DNA of 64,000 nt. Source: Rhodopseudomonas pseudopalustris (GTDB lineage: Bacteria > Pseudomonadota > Alphaproteobacteria > Rhizobiales > Xanthobacteraceae). The translations under genes and the position numbers were made by a program. The stretch lies in the NCBI RefSeq assembly GCF_900110435.1, contig NZ_FODT01000002.1, forward strand, positions 62,001 through 126,000, given 5' to 3'. Below the pieces are notes generated by a model, which saw nothing but the letters and a program-made list of their open reading frames with translations, did no database searches and was not told the DNA's origin. This document shows, in pieces, positions 9,215 through 19,205 of the stretch (its first letter is position 1; every line of letters starts with the position of its first letter).

Positions 9215-10090
9215 ATGTCCCGTAAGCACCCGATCATCTCCATCACCGGCTCCTCCGGCGCCGGCACGACATCCGTCAAGCGCACTTTCGAGCAGATCTT
9301 CCGCCGCGAGAACGTCAACGCGGCCTATATCGAGGGCGACGCGTTCCATCGCTACAACCGCGTCGATATGCGGACCAAGATGGCCGAGGAGGCCGAGCGC
9401 GGAAACAAGCACTTCAGCCATTTCAGTCCCGAGACCAATCTGTTCGAGGAGCTGGAGACCACGTTCCGGGACTACGCCGCGACCGGCACCGGCAAGACCC
9501 GCTACTACGTGCACGACGACAAGGAAGCCTTGGTTCACGGCGTGCCGCCGGGCAATTTCACCGAGTGGCAGTCGCTGCCGTCGGATTCCGATCTGCTGTT
9601 CTATGAAGGCCTGCACGGCGCTGTGATGACCGACACGGTCAACGTCGCCCAGCACGCCGACCTCAAGATCGGCGTGGTGCCCGTGATCAATCTGGAGTGG
9701 ATCCAGAAGCTGCACCGCGACCGCGCCGACCGCGGTTATTCGACCGAGGCCGTCACCGACACCATTCTGCGCCGGATGCCCGACTATGTGCACTACATCG
9801 TGCCGCAGTTCGGCGAGACCGACATCAACTTCCAGCGTGTGCCGACGGTCGACACCTCGAACCCGTTCATCGCGCGCTGGATTCCGACGCCCGACGAGTC
9901 GATGGTGGTGATCCGGTTCAAGGACCCGCGTGGCATCGACTTCGCTTATCTGCTGTCGATGATCCAGGGCAGTTTCATGTCGCGCGCCAACTCGATCGTG
10001 ATTCACGGTGCCAAGATGGATATTGCGATGCAGCTGATCCTGACGCCGTTGATCATGCAGCTGATCGAACGCAAGCGCGGCGTGAAGTAA
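9215..10090 (+). CDS. cbbP: Phosphoribulokinase
   Basis: 291 residues, the size of the octameric bacterial enzyme. It phosphorylates ribulose 5-phosphate to the RubisCO substrate. The N-terminal nucleotide loop is [14 protein letters not shown]; further on come the conserved FYEGLHGAV Walker B-like segment and the [18 protein letters not shown] stretch. It starts 28 bp after cbbF and ends 34 bp before cbbT. No redox-regulating cysteine pair of the plant type is evident. Confidence 0.96.
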   Translation: MSRKHPIISITGSSGAGTTSVKRTFEQIFRRENVNAAYIEGDAFHRYNRVDMRTKMAEEAERGNKHFSHFSPETNLFEELETTFRDYAATGTGKTRYYVHDDKEALVHGVPPGNFTEWQSLPSDSDLLFYEGLHGAVMTDTVNVAQHADLKIGVVPVINLEWIQKLHRDRADRGYSTEAVTDTILRRMPDYVHYIVPQFGETDINFQRVPTVDTSNPFIARWIPTPDESMVVIRFKDPRGIDFAYLLSMIQGSFMSRANSIVIHGAKMDIAMQLILTPLIMQLIERKRGVK

Positions 10091-10124
10091 TCATGCAAGG
10101 CAACTCCACTCCCGGGAGGACGGT

Positions 10125-12140
10125 TTGAACATCTCTGCACGCGATATCCACGACGAAGTCAGCCACGGCGAAATGGCCAATGCGGTCCGCTTCCTCGCGA
10201 TCGACGCAGTCGAAAAGGCGAAGTCCGGCCACCCCGGAATGCCGATGGGCATGGCCGACGTCGCCACCGTGCTGTTCACCCGCTTCATGAAGTTCGATGC
10301 CGCCGATCCGACCTGGCCCGACCGCGATCGTTTCGTGCTGTCGGCCGGCCATGGCTCGATGCTGCTCTACGCGCTGCTGCATCTGACCGGCTACAAAGAG
10401 GTCACGATCGACGAGTTGAAGGCGTTCCGGCAGTGGGGCTCGAAGACGCCCGGCCATCCGGAATACGGCCACACCGAAGGCGTCGAGACCACCACCGGCC
10501 CGCTCGGGCAGGGGCTCGCGACCTCGGTCGGCATGGCGCTCGCCGAGCGGATGCTGAACGCGCGTTACGGCGATGCGCTGGTCGATCACTTCACCTATGT
10601 GATCGCCGGCGACGGCTGCCTGATGGAAGGCGTCAGCCACGAGGCGATCTCGCTCGCCGGTCATCTCAAGCTCAATCGCCTGATCGTGCTGTGGGACGAC
10701 AACCACATCTCGATCGACGGCGAAACCTCACTGTCGTGCTCGGATGATCAGCTCGCGCGCTTCGCCGCGTCGGGCTGGGCCACCATCCGCGTCGATGGCC
10801 ATGATCCGGAGGCGGTCGAGGCCGCGATCGAGCAGGCCAGGAAAAGCGACCGGCCGTCCCTGATCGCCTGCCGCACCAAGATCGGCTTCGGCTCGCCCAA
10901 GGTCGAGGGCACCGAGAAAGCCCATGGCGCGCCGCTCGGCGCCGACGAGGTCGAGAAGACCCGCGCTGCGCTGAACTGGCCGCACCCTCCGTTCGAAGTG
11001 CCGGACGCGGTTCTTGCGCGCTGGCGCGAGGCGGGCAGCCGCGGCAAGGCCGCGCATCAGGCGTGGACCGAGCGGCTCGGCAATCTCGATGCGGCGACCC
11101 GCGCCGGCTTCGAGAACGTGCTCGCCGGCAAGCTGTCGGCCGACTACGAGCCCGCGCTGAAAGCGCTGATCGCGAATTTCGCATCCGACCAGCCGTCGAT
11201 CGCCACCCGGCAGGCTTCGCAGCTCACCATCAACGCGCTGGTGCCGGCGTCGCCGAACCTGCTCGGCGGCTCGGCTGACCTGACCCATTCCAACCTGACC
11301 CACGCCAAGGGTTCGGTTTCGGTGAAGCCCGGCGCCTATGGCGGCAGCTATCTGCACTACGGCATTCGCGAATTCGGCATGGCAGCGGCGATGAACGGCC
11401 TCGCCCTGCACGGCGGCTTCATTCCCTATGGCGGCACCTTCCTGGTGTTCGCCGACTACAGCCGTCCGGCAATTCGGCTCGCGGCGCTGATGGGGGTGCG
11501 GGTGATCCATGTGATGACCCACGACTCGATCGGCCTCGGCGAGGACGGCCCGACCCATCAGCCGGTCGAGCATGTCTCGTCGCTACGGGCGATCCCGAAC
11601 CTGCTGGTGTTTCGTCCGGCGGACGCGATCGAGACCGCGCAGGCCTGGGACTGCGCGCTGAAGCAGGCGAGCCGGCCCTCGGTGCTGGCTCTGTCGCGGC
11701 AGGCGCTGCCGATGTTGCCGCGCCCGAACGGCGTGAACGACAATCCGGTCGGGCGCGGCGCCTATCTGGTGATCGATCCGGGCAAGCGCGACGTCACGCT
11801 GATCGCGACCGGCTCGGAAGTCTCGCTGGCGCTGGAAGCGGCGTGCAAGCTCGAGGGCGAAGGCATCAAGGCGGCGGTGGTCTCGGCGCCCTGTTTCGAA
11901 TTGTTCGCCGAACAGGACGAGGCCTACCGCGCGACCGTGCTTGGGACTGCGCCGCGGATCGGCGTCGAAGCGGCGCGCGATATCGATTGGCGGCGTTGGA
12001 TCGGCGATGGCGGCGCCTTCGTCGGCATGACCGGGTTCGGCGCCTCGGCGCCGGCGCCGGTGCTGTACCAGAAGTTCGGTATCACCGCAGATGCGGTCAC
12101 GGACGCGGCCAAGGCCGCGATCGCTCGCAGCAAACATTGA
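10125..12140 (+). CDS. cbbT: Transketolase
   Basis: 671 residues, full family length. It moves two-carbon units between sugar phosphates in Calvin-cycle regeneration. The start used is a TTG at 10125 with GGGAGG just upstream; an in-frame ATG (MANAVRFL) lies 47 bp further and would still give a complete enzyme. Visible features are [12 protein letters not shown], the thiamine diphosphate site [13 protein letters not shown], the catalytic-dimer segment [11 protein letters not shown] and the C-terminal domain. It is third in the cbb operon. Confidence 0.95.
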   Translation: MNISARDIHDEVSHGEMANAVRFLAIDAVEKAKSGHPGMPMGMADVATVLFTRFMKFDAADPTWPDRDRFVLSAGHGSMLLYALLHLTGYKEVTIDELKAFRQWGSKTPGHPEYGHTEGVETTTGPLGQGLATSVGMALAERMLNARYGDALVDHFTYVIAGDGCLMEGVSHEAISLAGHLKLNRLIVLWDDNHISIDGETSLSCSDDQLARFAASGWATIRVDGHDPEAVEAAIEQARKSDRPSLIACRTKIGFGSPKVEGTEKAHGAPLGADEVEKTRAALNWPHPPFEVPDAVLARWREAGSRGKAAHQAWTERLGNLDAATRAGFENVLAGKLSADYEPALKALIANFASDQPSIATRQASQLTINALVPASPNLLGGSADLTHSNLTHAKGSVSVKPGAYGGSYLHYGIREFGMAAAMNGLALHGGFIPYGGTFLVFADYSRPAIRLAALMGVRVIHVMTHDSIGLGEDGPTHQPVEHVSSLRAIPNLLVFRPADAIETAQAWDCALKQASRPSVLALSRQALPMLPRPNGVNDNPVGRGAYLVIDPGKRDVTLIATGSEVSLALEAACKLEGEGIKAAVVSAPCFELFAEQDEAYRATVLGTAPRIGVEAARDIDWRRWIGDGGAFVGMTGFGASAPAPVLYQKFGITADAVTDAAKAAIARSKH

Positions 12141-12197
12141 TCACGACGACGCTCGTCACCCCGAGATTGTCGCCCGAAACCTAACACAGGAGCCATC

Positions 12198-13283
12198 ATG
12201 GCGCGTATCACCTTGAGGCAGTTGCTGGATCACGCCGCGGAGCACGGCTACGGCGTGCCGGCATTCAACATCAACAACATGGAGCAGGGGCTCGCGATCA
12301 TGGAAGCGGCGGCCGCGGTCGACGCGCCCGTCATCATCCAGGCCTCGCGCGGCGCGCGCTCCTACGCCAACGACATCATGCTGGCGAAGATGATCGATGC
12401 GCTGGCGGAGATGTATCCGGACATTCCGCTCTGTATGCATCAGGACCACGGCAACGACGAAGCGACCTGCGCCACCGCGATCAAATACGGCTTCACCTCG
12501 GTGATGATGGACGGCTCGCTCAAGGCCGACGCCAAGACCGCCGCGGACTATGAGTACAATGTCGACATCACCCGCCGCGTCACCGACATGGCGCATTGGG
12601 TCGGCGCCTCGGTGGAAGGTGAACTCGGCGTGCTGGGTTCGCTCGAGCATGGCGGCGGCGAGCAGGAAGACGGCCACGGCGTCGAGGGCAAGGTCAGCCG
12701 CGAGCAGCTCCTGACCGATCCGGATCAGGCGGTGGATTTCGTCCGCGCCACCAAGGTCGACGCATTGGCGATCGCGATGGGCACCTCGCACGGCGCCTAC
12801 AAGTTCACCCGCAAGCCCGACGGCGATGTTCTCGCCATGAAGGTGGTCGAGGAGATTCATCGCCGGCTGCCGAACACCCATCTGGTGATGCACGGCTCGT
12901 CCTCGGTGCCGCAGGAACTGCAGGACATCTTCAACGAGTTCGGCGGCGCGATGCCGCAGACCTTCGGCGTTCCGGTCGAAGAGATCGTGCGCGGCATCAA
13001 GCACGGCGTGCGCAAGGTCAACATCGACACCGATTGCCGCCTGGCGATGACCGGCGTGTTCCGCAAGATCGCGACCCAGAACAAAGCGGAGTTCGATCCG
13101 CGCAAGTTCCTGAAGCCGGCGATGGATGCGATGCGCGACATCTGCCGTCTGCGCTTCGAGCAGTTCGGTACTGCGGGCAATGCCAGCAAGATCAAGGTGA
13201 TCCCGCTCGCGGAGATGGCCAAGCGCTACAAGTCCGGTGCGCTCGACCCGCAGATCGGTCAGGTCGCGAAGGCCGCGGAATAA
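12198..13283 (+). CDS. cbbA: Fructose-bisphosphate aldolase, class II
   Basis: 361 residues. A zinc-dependent aldolase that condenses triose phosphates to fructose 1,6-bisphosphate. The zinc and phosphate-binding segments are visible: [32 protein letters not shown] and [12 protein letters not shown]. The ATG at 12198 follows AGGAGCC. It is fourth in the cbb operon, 57 bp after cbbT and 57 bp before cbbM, the standard place in form II operons of purple bacteria. Confidence 0.96.
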   Translation: MARITLRQLLDHAAEHGYGVPAFNINNMEQGLAIMEAAAAVDAPVIIQASRGARSYANDIMLAKMIDALAEMYPDIPLCMHQDHGNDEATCATAIKYGFTSVMMDGSLKADAKTAADYEYNVDITRRVTDMAHWVGASVEGELGVLGSLEHGGGEQEDGHGVEGKVSREQLLTDPDQAVDFVRATKVDALAIAMGTSHGAYKFTRKPDGDVLAMKVVEEIHRRLPNTHLVMHGSSSVPQELQDIFNEFGGAMPQTFGVPVEEIVRGIKHGVRKVNIDTDCRLAMTGVFRKIATQNKAEFDPRKFLKPAMDAMRDICRLRFEQFGTAGNASKIKVIPLAEMAKRYKSGALDPQIGQVAKAAE

Positions 13284-13340
13284 TTTGACGGAATCAGCGG
13301 CGGCCGCCGGCCGCCTGCACTCGCCATTCAGGAGACCACG

Positions 13341-14726
13341 ATGGACCAATCGAACCGCTACGCCAACCTCAACCTCAAAGAAAGCGATCTGATCGCCGGC
13401 GGGCGGCATGTGCTGTGCGCCTACATCATGAAGCCGAAGGCCGGGTTCGGTAATTTCGTGGAAACGGCGGCGCATTTCGCCGCCGAGTCCTCCACCGGAA
13501 CCAATGTCGAAGTCTCGACCACCGACGACTTCACCCGCGGCGTCGACGCGCTCGTCTACGAGGTCGACGAAGCCAAGGAACTGATGAAGATCGCCTATCC
13601 GATCGAGCTGTTCGACCGCAACGTGATCGACGGCCGCGCGATGATCGCCTCGTTCCTGACGCTGACGATCGGCAACAACCAGGGCATGGGCGACGTCGAA
13701 TACGCCAAGATGCACGACTTCTACGTGCCGCCGGCCTATCTGCGGCTGTTCGACGGTCCGTCGACCACGATCAAGGATCTGTGGCGCGTGCTCGGCCGGC
13801 CGGTGGTCGATGGCGGCTTCATCGTCGGCACCATCATCAAGCCGAAGCTCGGCCTGCGCCCGCAGCCGTTCGCCGACGCCTGCTACGACTTCTGGCTCGG
13901 CGGCGACTTCATCAAGAACGACGAGCCGCAGGGCAATCAGGTGTTCGCGCCGTTCAAGGACACCGTGCGCGCGGTCAACGACGCGATGCGCCGCGCCCAG
14001 GATGCGACCGGTCAGCCCAAGCTGTTCTCGTTCAACATCACCGCCGATGATCACTACGAGATGCTGGCGCGTGGCGAGTACATCCTGGAGACGTTCGGCG
14101 AGAACGCCGATCACGTCGCCTTCCTGGTCGACGGTTACGTCGCCGGTCCGGCCGCGGTGACCACCGCGCGCCGTGCGTTCCCGAAGCAGTATCTGCACTA
14201 TCATCGCGCTGGCCATGGCGCGGTGACCTCGCCGCAGAGCAAGCGCGGCTACACCGCCTTCGTGCTGTCGAAGATGGCGCGGTTGCAGGGCGCCTCCGGC
14301 ATCCATGTCGGCACCATGGGCTATGGCAAGATGGAAGGCGAAGCTTCCGATCGCGATTCCGCTTTCATGATCACCCAGGATTCCGCCGAGGGTCCGTACT
14401 TCAAGCAGGAGTGGCTCGGCATGAACCCGACCACGCCGATCATCTCCGGCGGCATGAACGCGCTGCGGATGCCCGGCTTCTTCGCCAATCTCGGCCACTC
14501 CAACCTGATCATGACTGCAGGCGGCGGCGCCTTCGGTCATATCGACGGCGGTGCGGCCGGCGCCAGGTCGCTGCGGCAGGCCGAGCAGTGCTGGAAGCAG
14601 GGCGCCGATCCGGTCGCCTTCGCCAAGGACCACCGCGAATTCGCCCGCGCCTTCGAGAGCTTCCCTAACGACGCCGACAAGCTGTATCCGAACTGGCGCA
14701 ACATGCTGAAGCTCGCTGCCGCGTGA
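13341..14726 (+). CDS. cbbM: Ribulose-1,5-bisphosphate carboxylase/oxygenase, form II
   Basis: 461 residues, close in length and sequence to the dimeric form II enzyme of Rhodospirillum rubrum as I remember it. The catalytic lysine is in [10 protein letters not shown] (about residue 167), the carbamylated lysine in [14 protein letters not shown] (about 192), and loop 6 is [15 protein letters not shown] with its lysine near 330. No small-subunit gene follows, as expected for form II. Form II has poor CO2/O2 discrimination and suits anaerobic, CO2-rich or redox-balancing conditions. Two terminators follow the gene. Confidence 0.97.
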   Translation: MDQSNRYANLNLKESDLIAGGRHVLCAYIMKPKAGFGNFVETAAHFAAESSTGTNVEVSTTDDFTRGVDALVYEVDEAKELMKIAYPIELFDRNVIDGRAMIASFLTLTIGNNQGMGDVEYAKMHDFYVPPAYLRLFDGPSTTIKDLWRVLGRPVVDGGFIVGTIIKPKLGLRPQPFADACYDFWLGGDFIKNDEPQGNQVFAPFKDTVRAVNDAMRRAQDATGQPKLFSFNITADDHYEMLARGEYILETFGENADHVAFLVDGYVAGPAAVTTARRAFPKQYLHYHRAGHGAVTSPQSKRGYTAFVLSKMARLQGASGIHVGTMGYGKMEGEASDRDSAFMITQDSAEGPYFKQEWLGMNPTTPIISGGMNALRMPGFFANLGHSNLIMTAGGGAFGHIDGGAAGARSLRQAEQCWKQGADPVAFAKDHREFARAFESFPNDADKLYPNWRNMLKLAAA

Positions 14727-14753
14727 GCTGTCCGGATCACTTCTGATTGCGAG

Positions 14754-14783
14754 CGGCCCGCCTTGCGCGGGCCGTTCCTTTTT
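14754..14783 (+). terminator. Rho-independent terminator after cbbM
   Basis: An 8-bp perfect stem (CGGCCCGC with GCGGGCCG) and a 5-base loop are followed by TTCCTTTTT. It begins 28 bp after the cbbM stop codon and is the first of two terminators closing the cbb operon. Confidence 0.85.
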
Positions 14784-14795
14784 GGTTGTCGGGTG

Positions 14796-14836
14796 CGCTA
14801 CGCCGCCATCCGCAATTCGGCGTAGCGGTATTTTTT
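14796..14836 (+). terminator. Second tandem terminator after cbbM
   Basis: A 10-bp perfect stem (CGCTACGCCG with CGGCGTAGCG) and a 12-base loop are followed by GTATTTTTT. It lies 13 bp after the first terminator, so the strong cbb transcript is doubly stopped before the next gene. Confidence 0.85.
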
Positions 14837-14976
14837 GCTGGATTGATTTCGGGCTAATCGGCCGCGTCAGCTTGCGGCGAGCGGATTAGCTACTGCCTAA
14901 CTCTCGCCACAGCGTTCGCTTTTTCGCCTTGGGCAAATGTGCCATCGAAGCTCAGCCAACGAGCGGGAGACGGGAC

Positions 14977-15273
14977 ATGACCCATGACCATTCGAGCATT
15001 TATCCGTTTCAGATCGAGCAGCACAGCATCATCTACGATTGCTCGTTCTTTCTCACCGACAATCGATTGATCACGGTGATGGCGATGGGAAAGAAGCATA
15101 CCGAAGGTTTGGGGGCGAATCCGCCGCGGGCCTGTGCGGTCGGCATTGCCAAGAACCTGATCGCCGAATCCGAGCCGGCGCCATCCCAGGAAGCGCCGCA
15201 CAGCCGCAAGAGCCTGTTGGACAGGGTGCTGGATCGCTTCGGCAGAGCCGAGCCGATCTGCGTGCATTGTTGA
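14977..15273 (+). CDS. Small hypothetical protein, C-terminal CxxC-like tail
   Basis: 98 residues from the ATG at 14977 (MTHDHSSIYPFQIEQHSI); GGGAGACGGGAC precedes it. The frame is open back to a TTG at 14929, but the ATG has the better ribosome site. The protein starts with a His/Asp-rich segment, has a conserved-looking core (YDCSFFLTDNRLITVMAMGK), a Pro/Glu linker and ends ICVHC. I recognise no family. It is preceded by the two cbb terminators and so is probably transcribed separately. Confidence 0.55.
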   Translation: MTHDHSSIYPFQIEQHSIIYDCSFFLTDNRLITVMAMGKKHTEGLGANPPRACAVGIAKNLIAESEPAPSQEAPHSRKSLLDRVLDRFGRAEPICVHC

Positions 15274-15302
15274 GGGAAAGTGCCGGTCGCGTAGCGAATC
15301 TC

Positions 15303-15470
15303 TCAGAATCGTTTGGCGATCAGCAAGCAGAGCAGCACCGATCCCGACGATGCGAACACCGTCGCCATGTTCGCCAGATTCTGTGTGATCACCATCGCCA
15401 GCGACGTGGCGTGTTCCACAGCAGGCGCAGCCTTTCGTCGGTTCTGAGGAGCCGGCTTCTTCGACGTCAT
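15303..15470 (-). CDS. Possible small single-span membrane protein
   Basis: 55 residues from an ATG at 15470 on the minus strand; a GTG at 15494 is also in frame. The N-terminal third is basic (KKPAPQNRRKAAP). The C-terminal half is one hydrophobic segment (LANMATVFASSGSVLLCLLI) ending AKRF, compatible with one membrane span. It converges on the preceding gene with 29 bp between the stops. Nothing else supports it, so it may be a chance frame. Confidence 0.35.
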   Translation of the reverse strand: MTSKKPAPQNRRKAAPAVEHATSLAMVITQNLANMATVFASSGSVLLCLLIAKRF

Positions 15471-15890
15471 GTCAGGCCTTGATTGAGTGAACACCCCGCC
15501 GCATTGCTAGGCGGCGCGCGTTGCGGGCAAGTTTGCCCGCTTTCGCTCAAATCTCGCATGCCCGGCTGTTGGATATCTTAATGTGGCGGGCCGCCCATTC
15601 GTATTCACTACGCATGGTTTACGAGTTTCCGCCCCGAGGCCCCGATTGAAGGCTGCATTGACGGCCGCACGGCGGCTGCGCCAGGGCGACAGCAAACCTC
15701 TACTGACACCCGCCGGCCACGCTGCAGAGAATGATGAAAGCTGGCCGTAGGATTTTGTGCCAGATCAAACCTGTTGCAATCGATTCCGTCTTACATGCGA
15801 ATTGATAGCGCCTGTTACAATCGTTCTAATTTCCGATCGGCGCAGTGCTGAATCTCTTGACCTCCGCGGCGACGATTGGAAGAACAGCCA
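15471..15890. other. Gene-free stretch upstream of feoA
   Basis: About 420 bp with lower GC toward the 3' end. I see no convincing protein frame. The only recognisable element is the FNR/FixK-like site at 15755-15768. The promoter of feoAB must lie here. Confidence 0.5.
15755..15768 (+). promoter_or_regulatory. FNR/FixK-like binding site upstream of feoA
   Basis: The 14-mer TTGTGCCAGATCAA matches the TTGAT-N4-ATCAA pattern of the FNR/FixK/AadR group in eight of ten defined positions, with a perfect right half. It is centred about 130 bp before the feoA start. Anaerobic activation of ferrous iron uptake would make sense, because Fe(II) is the available form without oxygen. The left half-site is degenerate. 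Confidence 0.4.
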
Positions 15891-16172
15891 ATGACTTCAA
15901 ACCTGCATCACAACGGCCACCAGCCCATCCTGCTCGGCAACGCCCGGCGCGGTTATCGCGGCATCGTCCAGGCGATCGACTCCCAGCGGGTGGCCTCCGC
16001 GTTGCAGCCGGTGGAGCTTGAAAGCCGGCTGATCGAGCTGGGTTTCGTCGAAGGCGCCAAAGTCGAAGTTCTGCACGAAGGCATCATCGGGCGCGATCCG
16101 ATCGCCGTGCGTGTGGACAACATCACGATCGCGGTCCGACGACGCGAGGCGATGGCCGTCGTATTGATGTGA
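15891..16172 (+). CDS. feoA: Ferrous iron transport protein A
   Basis: 93 residues from the ATG at 15891; a TTG five codons earlier is less likely because GGAAG sits at the right distance from the ATG. The protein is a small SH3-like domain with the typical LIELGFVEGAKVEVLHEGIIGRDPIAVRV core, followed by a beta strand ending RRREAMAVVLM. FeoA is a cytoplasmic partner thought to modulate FeoB. It ends 10 bp before feoB and must be co-transcribed with it. Confidence 0.92.
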   Translation: MTSNLHHNGHQPILLGNARRGYRGIVQAIDSQRVASALQPVELESRLIELGFVEGAKVEVLHEGIIGRDPIAVRVDNITIAVRRREAMAVVLM

Positions 16173-16182
16173 CGGTTACCCG

Positions 16183-18063
16183 ATGAGCTCTATCGAAAGT
16201 CAGCCCTTCAATCTCGCTCTGGTAGGAACGCCGAACAGCGGCAAGACCTCGCTGTTCAACGCGCTGACCGGGAGCCGCCAAAAGGTTGCGAATTACCCCG
16301 GCGTTACCGTCGAGCGTAAGGCGGGCGTGTTTGCAACGCCGGCCGGCCGCACGGTCAGCCTGGTCGATCTGCCGGGCACCTATTCGCTCCGCGGCCGCAG
16401 CCCTGACGAGGAGATCACCCGCGACATCGTGCTCGGCCGCTATCCGGATGAGGTCGTTCCCGACCTCGTGCTGTGCGTCGCCGACACCACCAATCTGCGG
16501 CTGACGTTCCGGCTGATGCTCGAACTGAAGGCGACCGGCCGACCGCTGATGCTGGTGTTGAACATGTACGACATCGCGAAGCGGCGCGGCGTCGAGGTCG
16601 ATGTCGACAAGCTGTCGGAACAGCTCGGCGTCCCGGTCGTCACCTCGATCGCGGTGCGCAAGGGCGGCACCGCCGATCTGTTGAAGCGCACCGATGAAAT
16701 GGCGGCGCGCACGCCGGTCACGTCCGCCGCCGACAATTGGCGGCCGCTGACCACCGCCGAACTGCGCGCGCTTCAGCGCGAGGCGGACCGCATCATCGCC
16801 GATTGCGTCAGCCTGCCGGCCCGGCCGCATACGGTGACGGCAAAGGTCGATTCGGTCGTCCTGCACCCGGTCGCCGGCCTGGCGATCCTGCTGCTGATTC
16901 TGTTCGTGATGTTCCAGGCAGTCTTCACCTGGGCGCAGCCCTTGATGGAACTGATCTCGGACGGCTTCGGCGCGCTGGGCGCGTTCGTCCACACCATCCT
17001 GCCGGAAGGGCTGCTGCAGAGCTTCCTGCAGAACGGCGTGATCTCCGGCGTCGGCAGCGTCATCGTGTTCCTGCCGCAGATCATCATCATCTTCCTGTTC
17101 ATCCTGCTTCTGGAAGATTTCGGCTACATGGCCCGCGCCGCGTTCCTGATGGACCGCATCATGGGCGGCGCCGGCCTGCATGGGCGCGCCTTTATTCCGC
17201 TGCTGTCGAGCTTCGCTTGCGCGATCCCCGGGATCATGGCGACGCGGGTGATCGACAATCGCCGCGACCGGCTAACGACGATCCTGATCGCGCCGCTGAT
17301 GACCTGCTCTGCGCGGATTCCGGTCTATACGCTGATCATCTCCGCCTTTATTCCGGCGAGGCAGGTGTTCGGCTGGATCAATCTGCAGGGCCTGGTGATG
17401 TTCGGCCTGTACACCGCGGGCATCGTCAGCGCGCTCGCGGTGTCGGCGCTGATCAAGTTCTTCATGTGGCGCGATTACGAGCCGGCGCCGTTCATGCTGG
17501 AACTGCCGGACTACAAGCTGCCACGGCTGAACAGCGTTGCGATCGGCATCTACATCCGCGCCAAGATGTTTCTGCAGCGCGCCGGCACCACGATCTTCTC
17601 GATGATGGTGCTGATCTGGTTTCTGGCCTCGTTTCCGCGTCCGCCGGCCGGCGCGACTGAACCGGCGATCGATTACAGCCTGGCCTCGATCATCGGCCAT
17701 ACAATCGAGCCGGTGCTGGCGCCGCTCGGATTCAATTGGCAGATTGCGGTCGCCCTCATTCCCGGCATGGCCGCGCGCGAAGTTGCCGTGGCCGCTCTCG
17801 GCACGGTCTATGCGATCGAAGGCGGCAAGGAAGCCACCGAGCAGATCGGGCAGATGCTCACCACCAAATGGAGCCTCGCCACTGCGCTGTCGCTGCTGGC
17901 CTGGTTCGTGTTTGCGCCGCAATGCGCCTCGACGCTCGCGGTGATCAAGCGCGAGACCGGAAGCTGGCGCTGGATGGGCATCACCTTCATCTACATGTTC
18001 GCCCTGGCCTATGTGGCGAGCCTTATCACTTACAACGTGGCGGTCGCGTTCGGCGCAGGCTGA
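16183..18063 (+). CDS. feoB: Ferrous iron transport protein B (GTPase-coupled permease)
   Basis: 626 residues, at the short end of the family. The N-terminal G domain shows G1 GTPNSGKTS (residues 15-23), G2 PGVT, G3 DLPGTYSL and G4 NMYD. The membrane part follows from about residue 225, with two Gate-type repeats containing the conserved cysteines in SSFACAIPG and MTCSARIPVY and the later MAAREV segment. It imports Fe(II) across the inner membrane. In this setting Fe(II) supply serves the large Fe-S demand of nitrogenase. The stop lies 9 bp from the stop of the convergent YqeB-like gene. Confidence 0.94.
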   Translation: MSSIESQPFNLALVGTPNSGKTSLFNALTGSRQKVANYPGVTVERKAGVFATPAGRTVSLVDLPGTYSLRGRSPDEEITRDIVLGRYPDEVVPDLVLCVADTTNLRLTFRLMLELKATGRPLMLVLNMYDIAKRRGVEVDVDKLSEQLGVPVVTSIAVRKGGTADLLKRTDEMAARTPVTSAADNWRPLTTAELRALQREADRIIADCVSLPARPHTVTAKVDSVVLHPVAGLAILLLILFVMFQAVFTWAQPLMELISDGFGALGAFVHTILPEGLLQSFLQNGVISGVGSVIVFLPQIIIIFLFILLLEDFGYMARAAFLMDRIMGGAGLHGRAFIPLLSSFACAIPGIMATRVIDNRRDRLTTILIAPLMTCSARIPVYTLIISAFIPARQVFGWINLQGLVMFGLYTAGIVSALAVSALIKFFMWRDYEPAPFMLELPDYKLPRLNSVAIGIYIRAKMFLQRAGTTIFSMMVLIWFLASFPRPPAGATEPAIDYSLASIIGHTIEPVLAPLGFNWQIAVALIPGMAAREVAVAALGTVYAIEGGKEATEQIGQMLTTKWSLATALSLLAWFVFAPQCASTLAVIKRETGSWRWMGITFIYMFALAYVASLITYNVAVAFGAG

Positions 18064-18072
18064 GGCTTCGCC

Positions 18073-18927
18073 TCACACCGGCTGGAACGGACCGACGTCA
18101 TGGTCGGTTTGCGAGGGCGCGTGAGCTGCGATCGCCCGGCAGACCGCATTGGCGATCGTCCTGCCGCGGCCATCGATCCCGGTCCATTGCGCGTGGCGAC
18201 CGCGCGGATCGATTTCCAGCAGCTTCACTTTTTCCGGCACCTCGCAGCCGTCTCGAACGATGCCGCGAACGATGCCGTCGCACGGCGCGCGAACCGCATC
18301 GCCGGACAAGTGGCCGAGCATGAAGCCCTTGAACACCCGGCTGCCGATCTCCACCGCGGTGTGCCAGCGGCCGCTCGCCTGCGAGTATTGGAAGCGCTCC
18401 GCTCCGGCGTCGCCGAGAGGATTGGCGACGCCGTCGGCGGCGTCAGTCCAGCCTTGCGTGACCACCAGCCCGCTGCGGCCGGGACGGGTCTCGATCGCGA
18501 CGTCGCAATTGATCCGCGTCGAAAAGCCCGGACCAAGCCCGATGGTCAATCCCGCCAGCCGGCGAAGATCCGGGGTGATGCGTTGCTTCTGCATCCGCGC
18601 ATCGACGAGAACATCGACCGAACCGACCGGAAGAAGATCAGTCAATGACAGCCACGACACCTGGACCGCGGGTGAGTATCGAAGCGCCTTGAGAATCTGT
18701 ACGCCGTCATCGGCCCGTTCGCCGGCAATGCCATCAACTGACACCTGATCGCCATACAGCGCGTCGTGAAACGCCATTTTGCGTCGGATTACCGGCGGAA
18801 ACGGATCGTGCGACATCACCACGCCGTAGCCGTCGCGATGCAGATGCACCGCAACGGCGGACGCAATCTCGCTGGTTCCGAGCACGATCGCGAAGCGGCG
18901 TCGGCTCAGGTCGGTCGGCTGATGCAT
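18073..18927 (-). CDS. YqeB/EF2563-like protein (selenium-dependent molybdenum hydroxylase system family)
   Basis: 284 residues from the ATG at 18927; the frame stays open upstream. The N-terminal Rossmann-like part (FAIVLGTSEIASAVAVHLHR, then VIRRKMAFHDALY) matches my memory of the YqeB family, where the usual opening is GAGDLASG. Further on LTIGLGPGFS and a lipoyl/biotin-like segment (VEIGSRVFKGFMLGHLSGDAVRAP.DGIVRGI) also fit. These proteins are linked to maturation of molybdenum hydroxylases, though their reaction is not established. It converges on feoB. Its presence beside nif genes is interesting because both systems handle molybdenum. No hydroxylase genes are nearby. Confidence 0.65.
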   Translation of the reverse strand: MHQPTDLSRRRFAIVLGTSEIASAVAVHLHRDGYGVVMSHDPFPPVIRRKMAFHDALYGDQVSVDGIAGERADDGVQILKALRYSPAVQVSWLSLTDLLPVGSVDVLVDARMQKQRITPDLRRLAGLTIGLGPGFSTRINCDVAIETRPGRSGLVVTQGWTDAADGVANPLGDAGAERFQYSQASGRWHTAVEIGSRVFKGFMLGHLSGDAVRAPCDGIVRGIVRDGCEVPEKVKLLEIDPRGRHAQWTGIDGRGRTIANAVCRAIAAHAPSQTDHDVGPFQPV

Positions 18928-19075
18928 CCGGATCTCGACTGTCGCAAGGGTTGACCTTTCGACAGCCAAGCAAGGCTTGGACCATGTGCGAATTCGCCGG
19001 AATCGTCGGTGAGCAGCGCCGGATTCGAACGGCGGTGTCGGGAAGGTCACGATTTGTCGGCTCGGTCAGGAGCGG

Positions 19076-19091
19076 TGTCGGGCACATGACA
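19076..19091 (+). promoter_or_regulatory. NifA upstream activator site for fixR
   Basis: TGT-N10-ACA with both triplets perfect (TGTCGGGCACATGACA). It lies 64 bp before the -24 element at 19155, a usual distance for NifA acting through DNA looping. Confidence 0.65.
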
Positions 19092-19154
19092 TTCGCTGGC
19101 AGCCGAAACTCGTGACATGGCTGTAACCATCGTTAGTTCGCTATTAGCGCGCGC

Positions 19155-19170
19155 TGGCCCGTTTCCTGCA
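19155..19170 (+). promoter_or_regulatory. Sigma-54 promoter of fixR
   Basis: TGGCCCG-TTTC-CTGCA: the invariant GG and GC dinucleotides have the correct spacing, with two departures from TGGCACG-N4-TTGCA. The start codon of fixR follows 36 bp after the -12 GC. The paired upstream NifA site strengthens the call. Confidence 0.65.
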
Positions 19171-19205
19171 GGTCTCCTGATTGAAACAAGCGATGGAGAT
19201 CGCCA

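Noticed and set aside
12156-14633. 825-codon minus-strand open frame across cbbA and cbbM
   Set aside because: It is an antisense shadow of two certain genes in GC-rich DNA; the translation is Arg/His/Asp-rich with no domain.
15507-15695. 62-codon minus-strand frame
   Set aside because: Arg/Ala-rich, no ribosome site, lies in the feoA promoter region.
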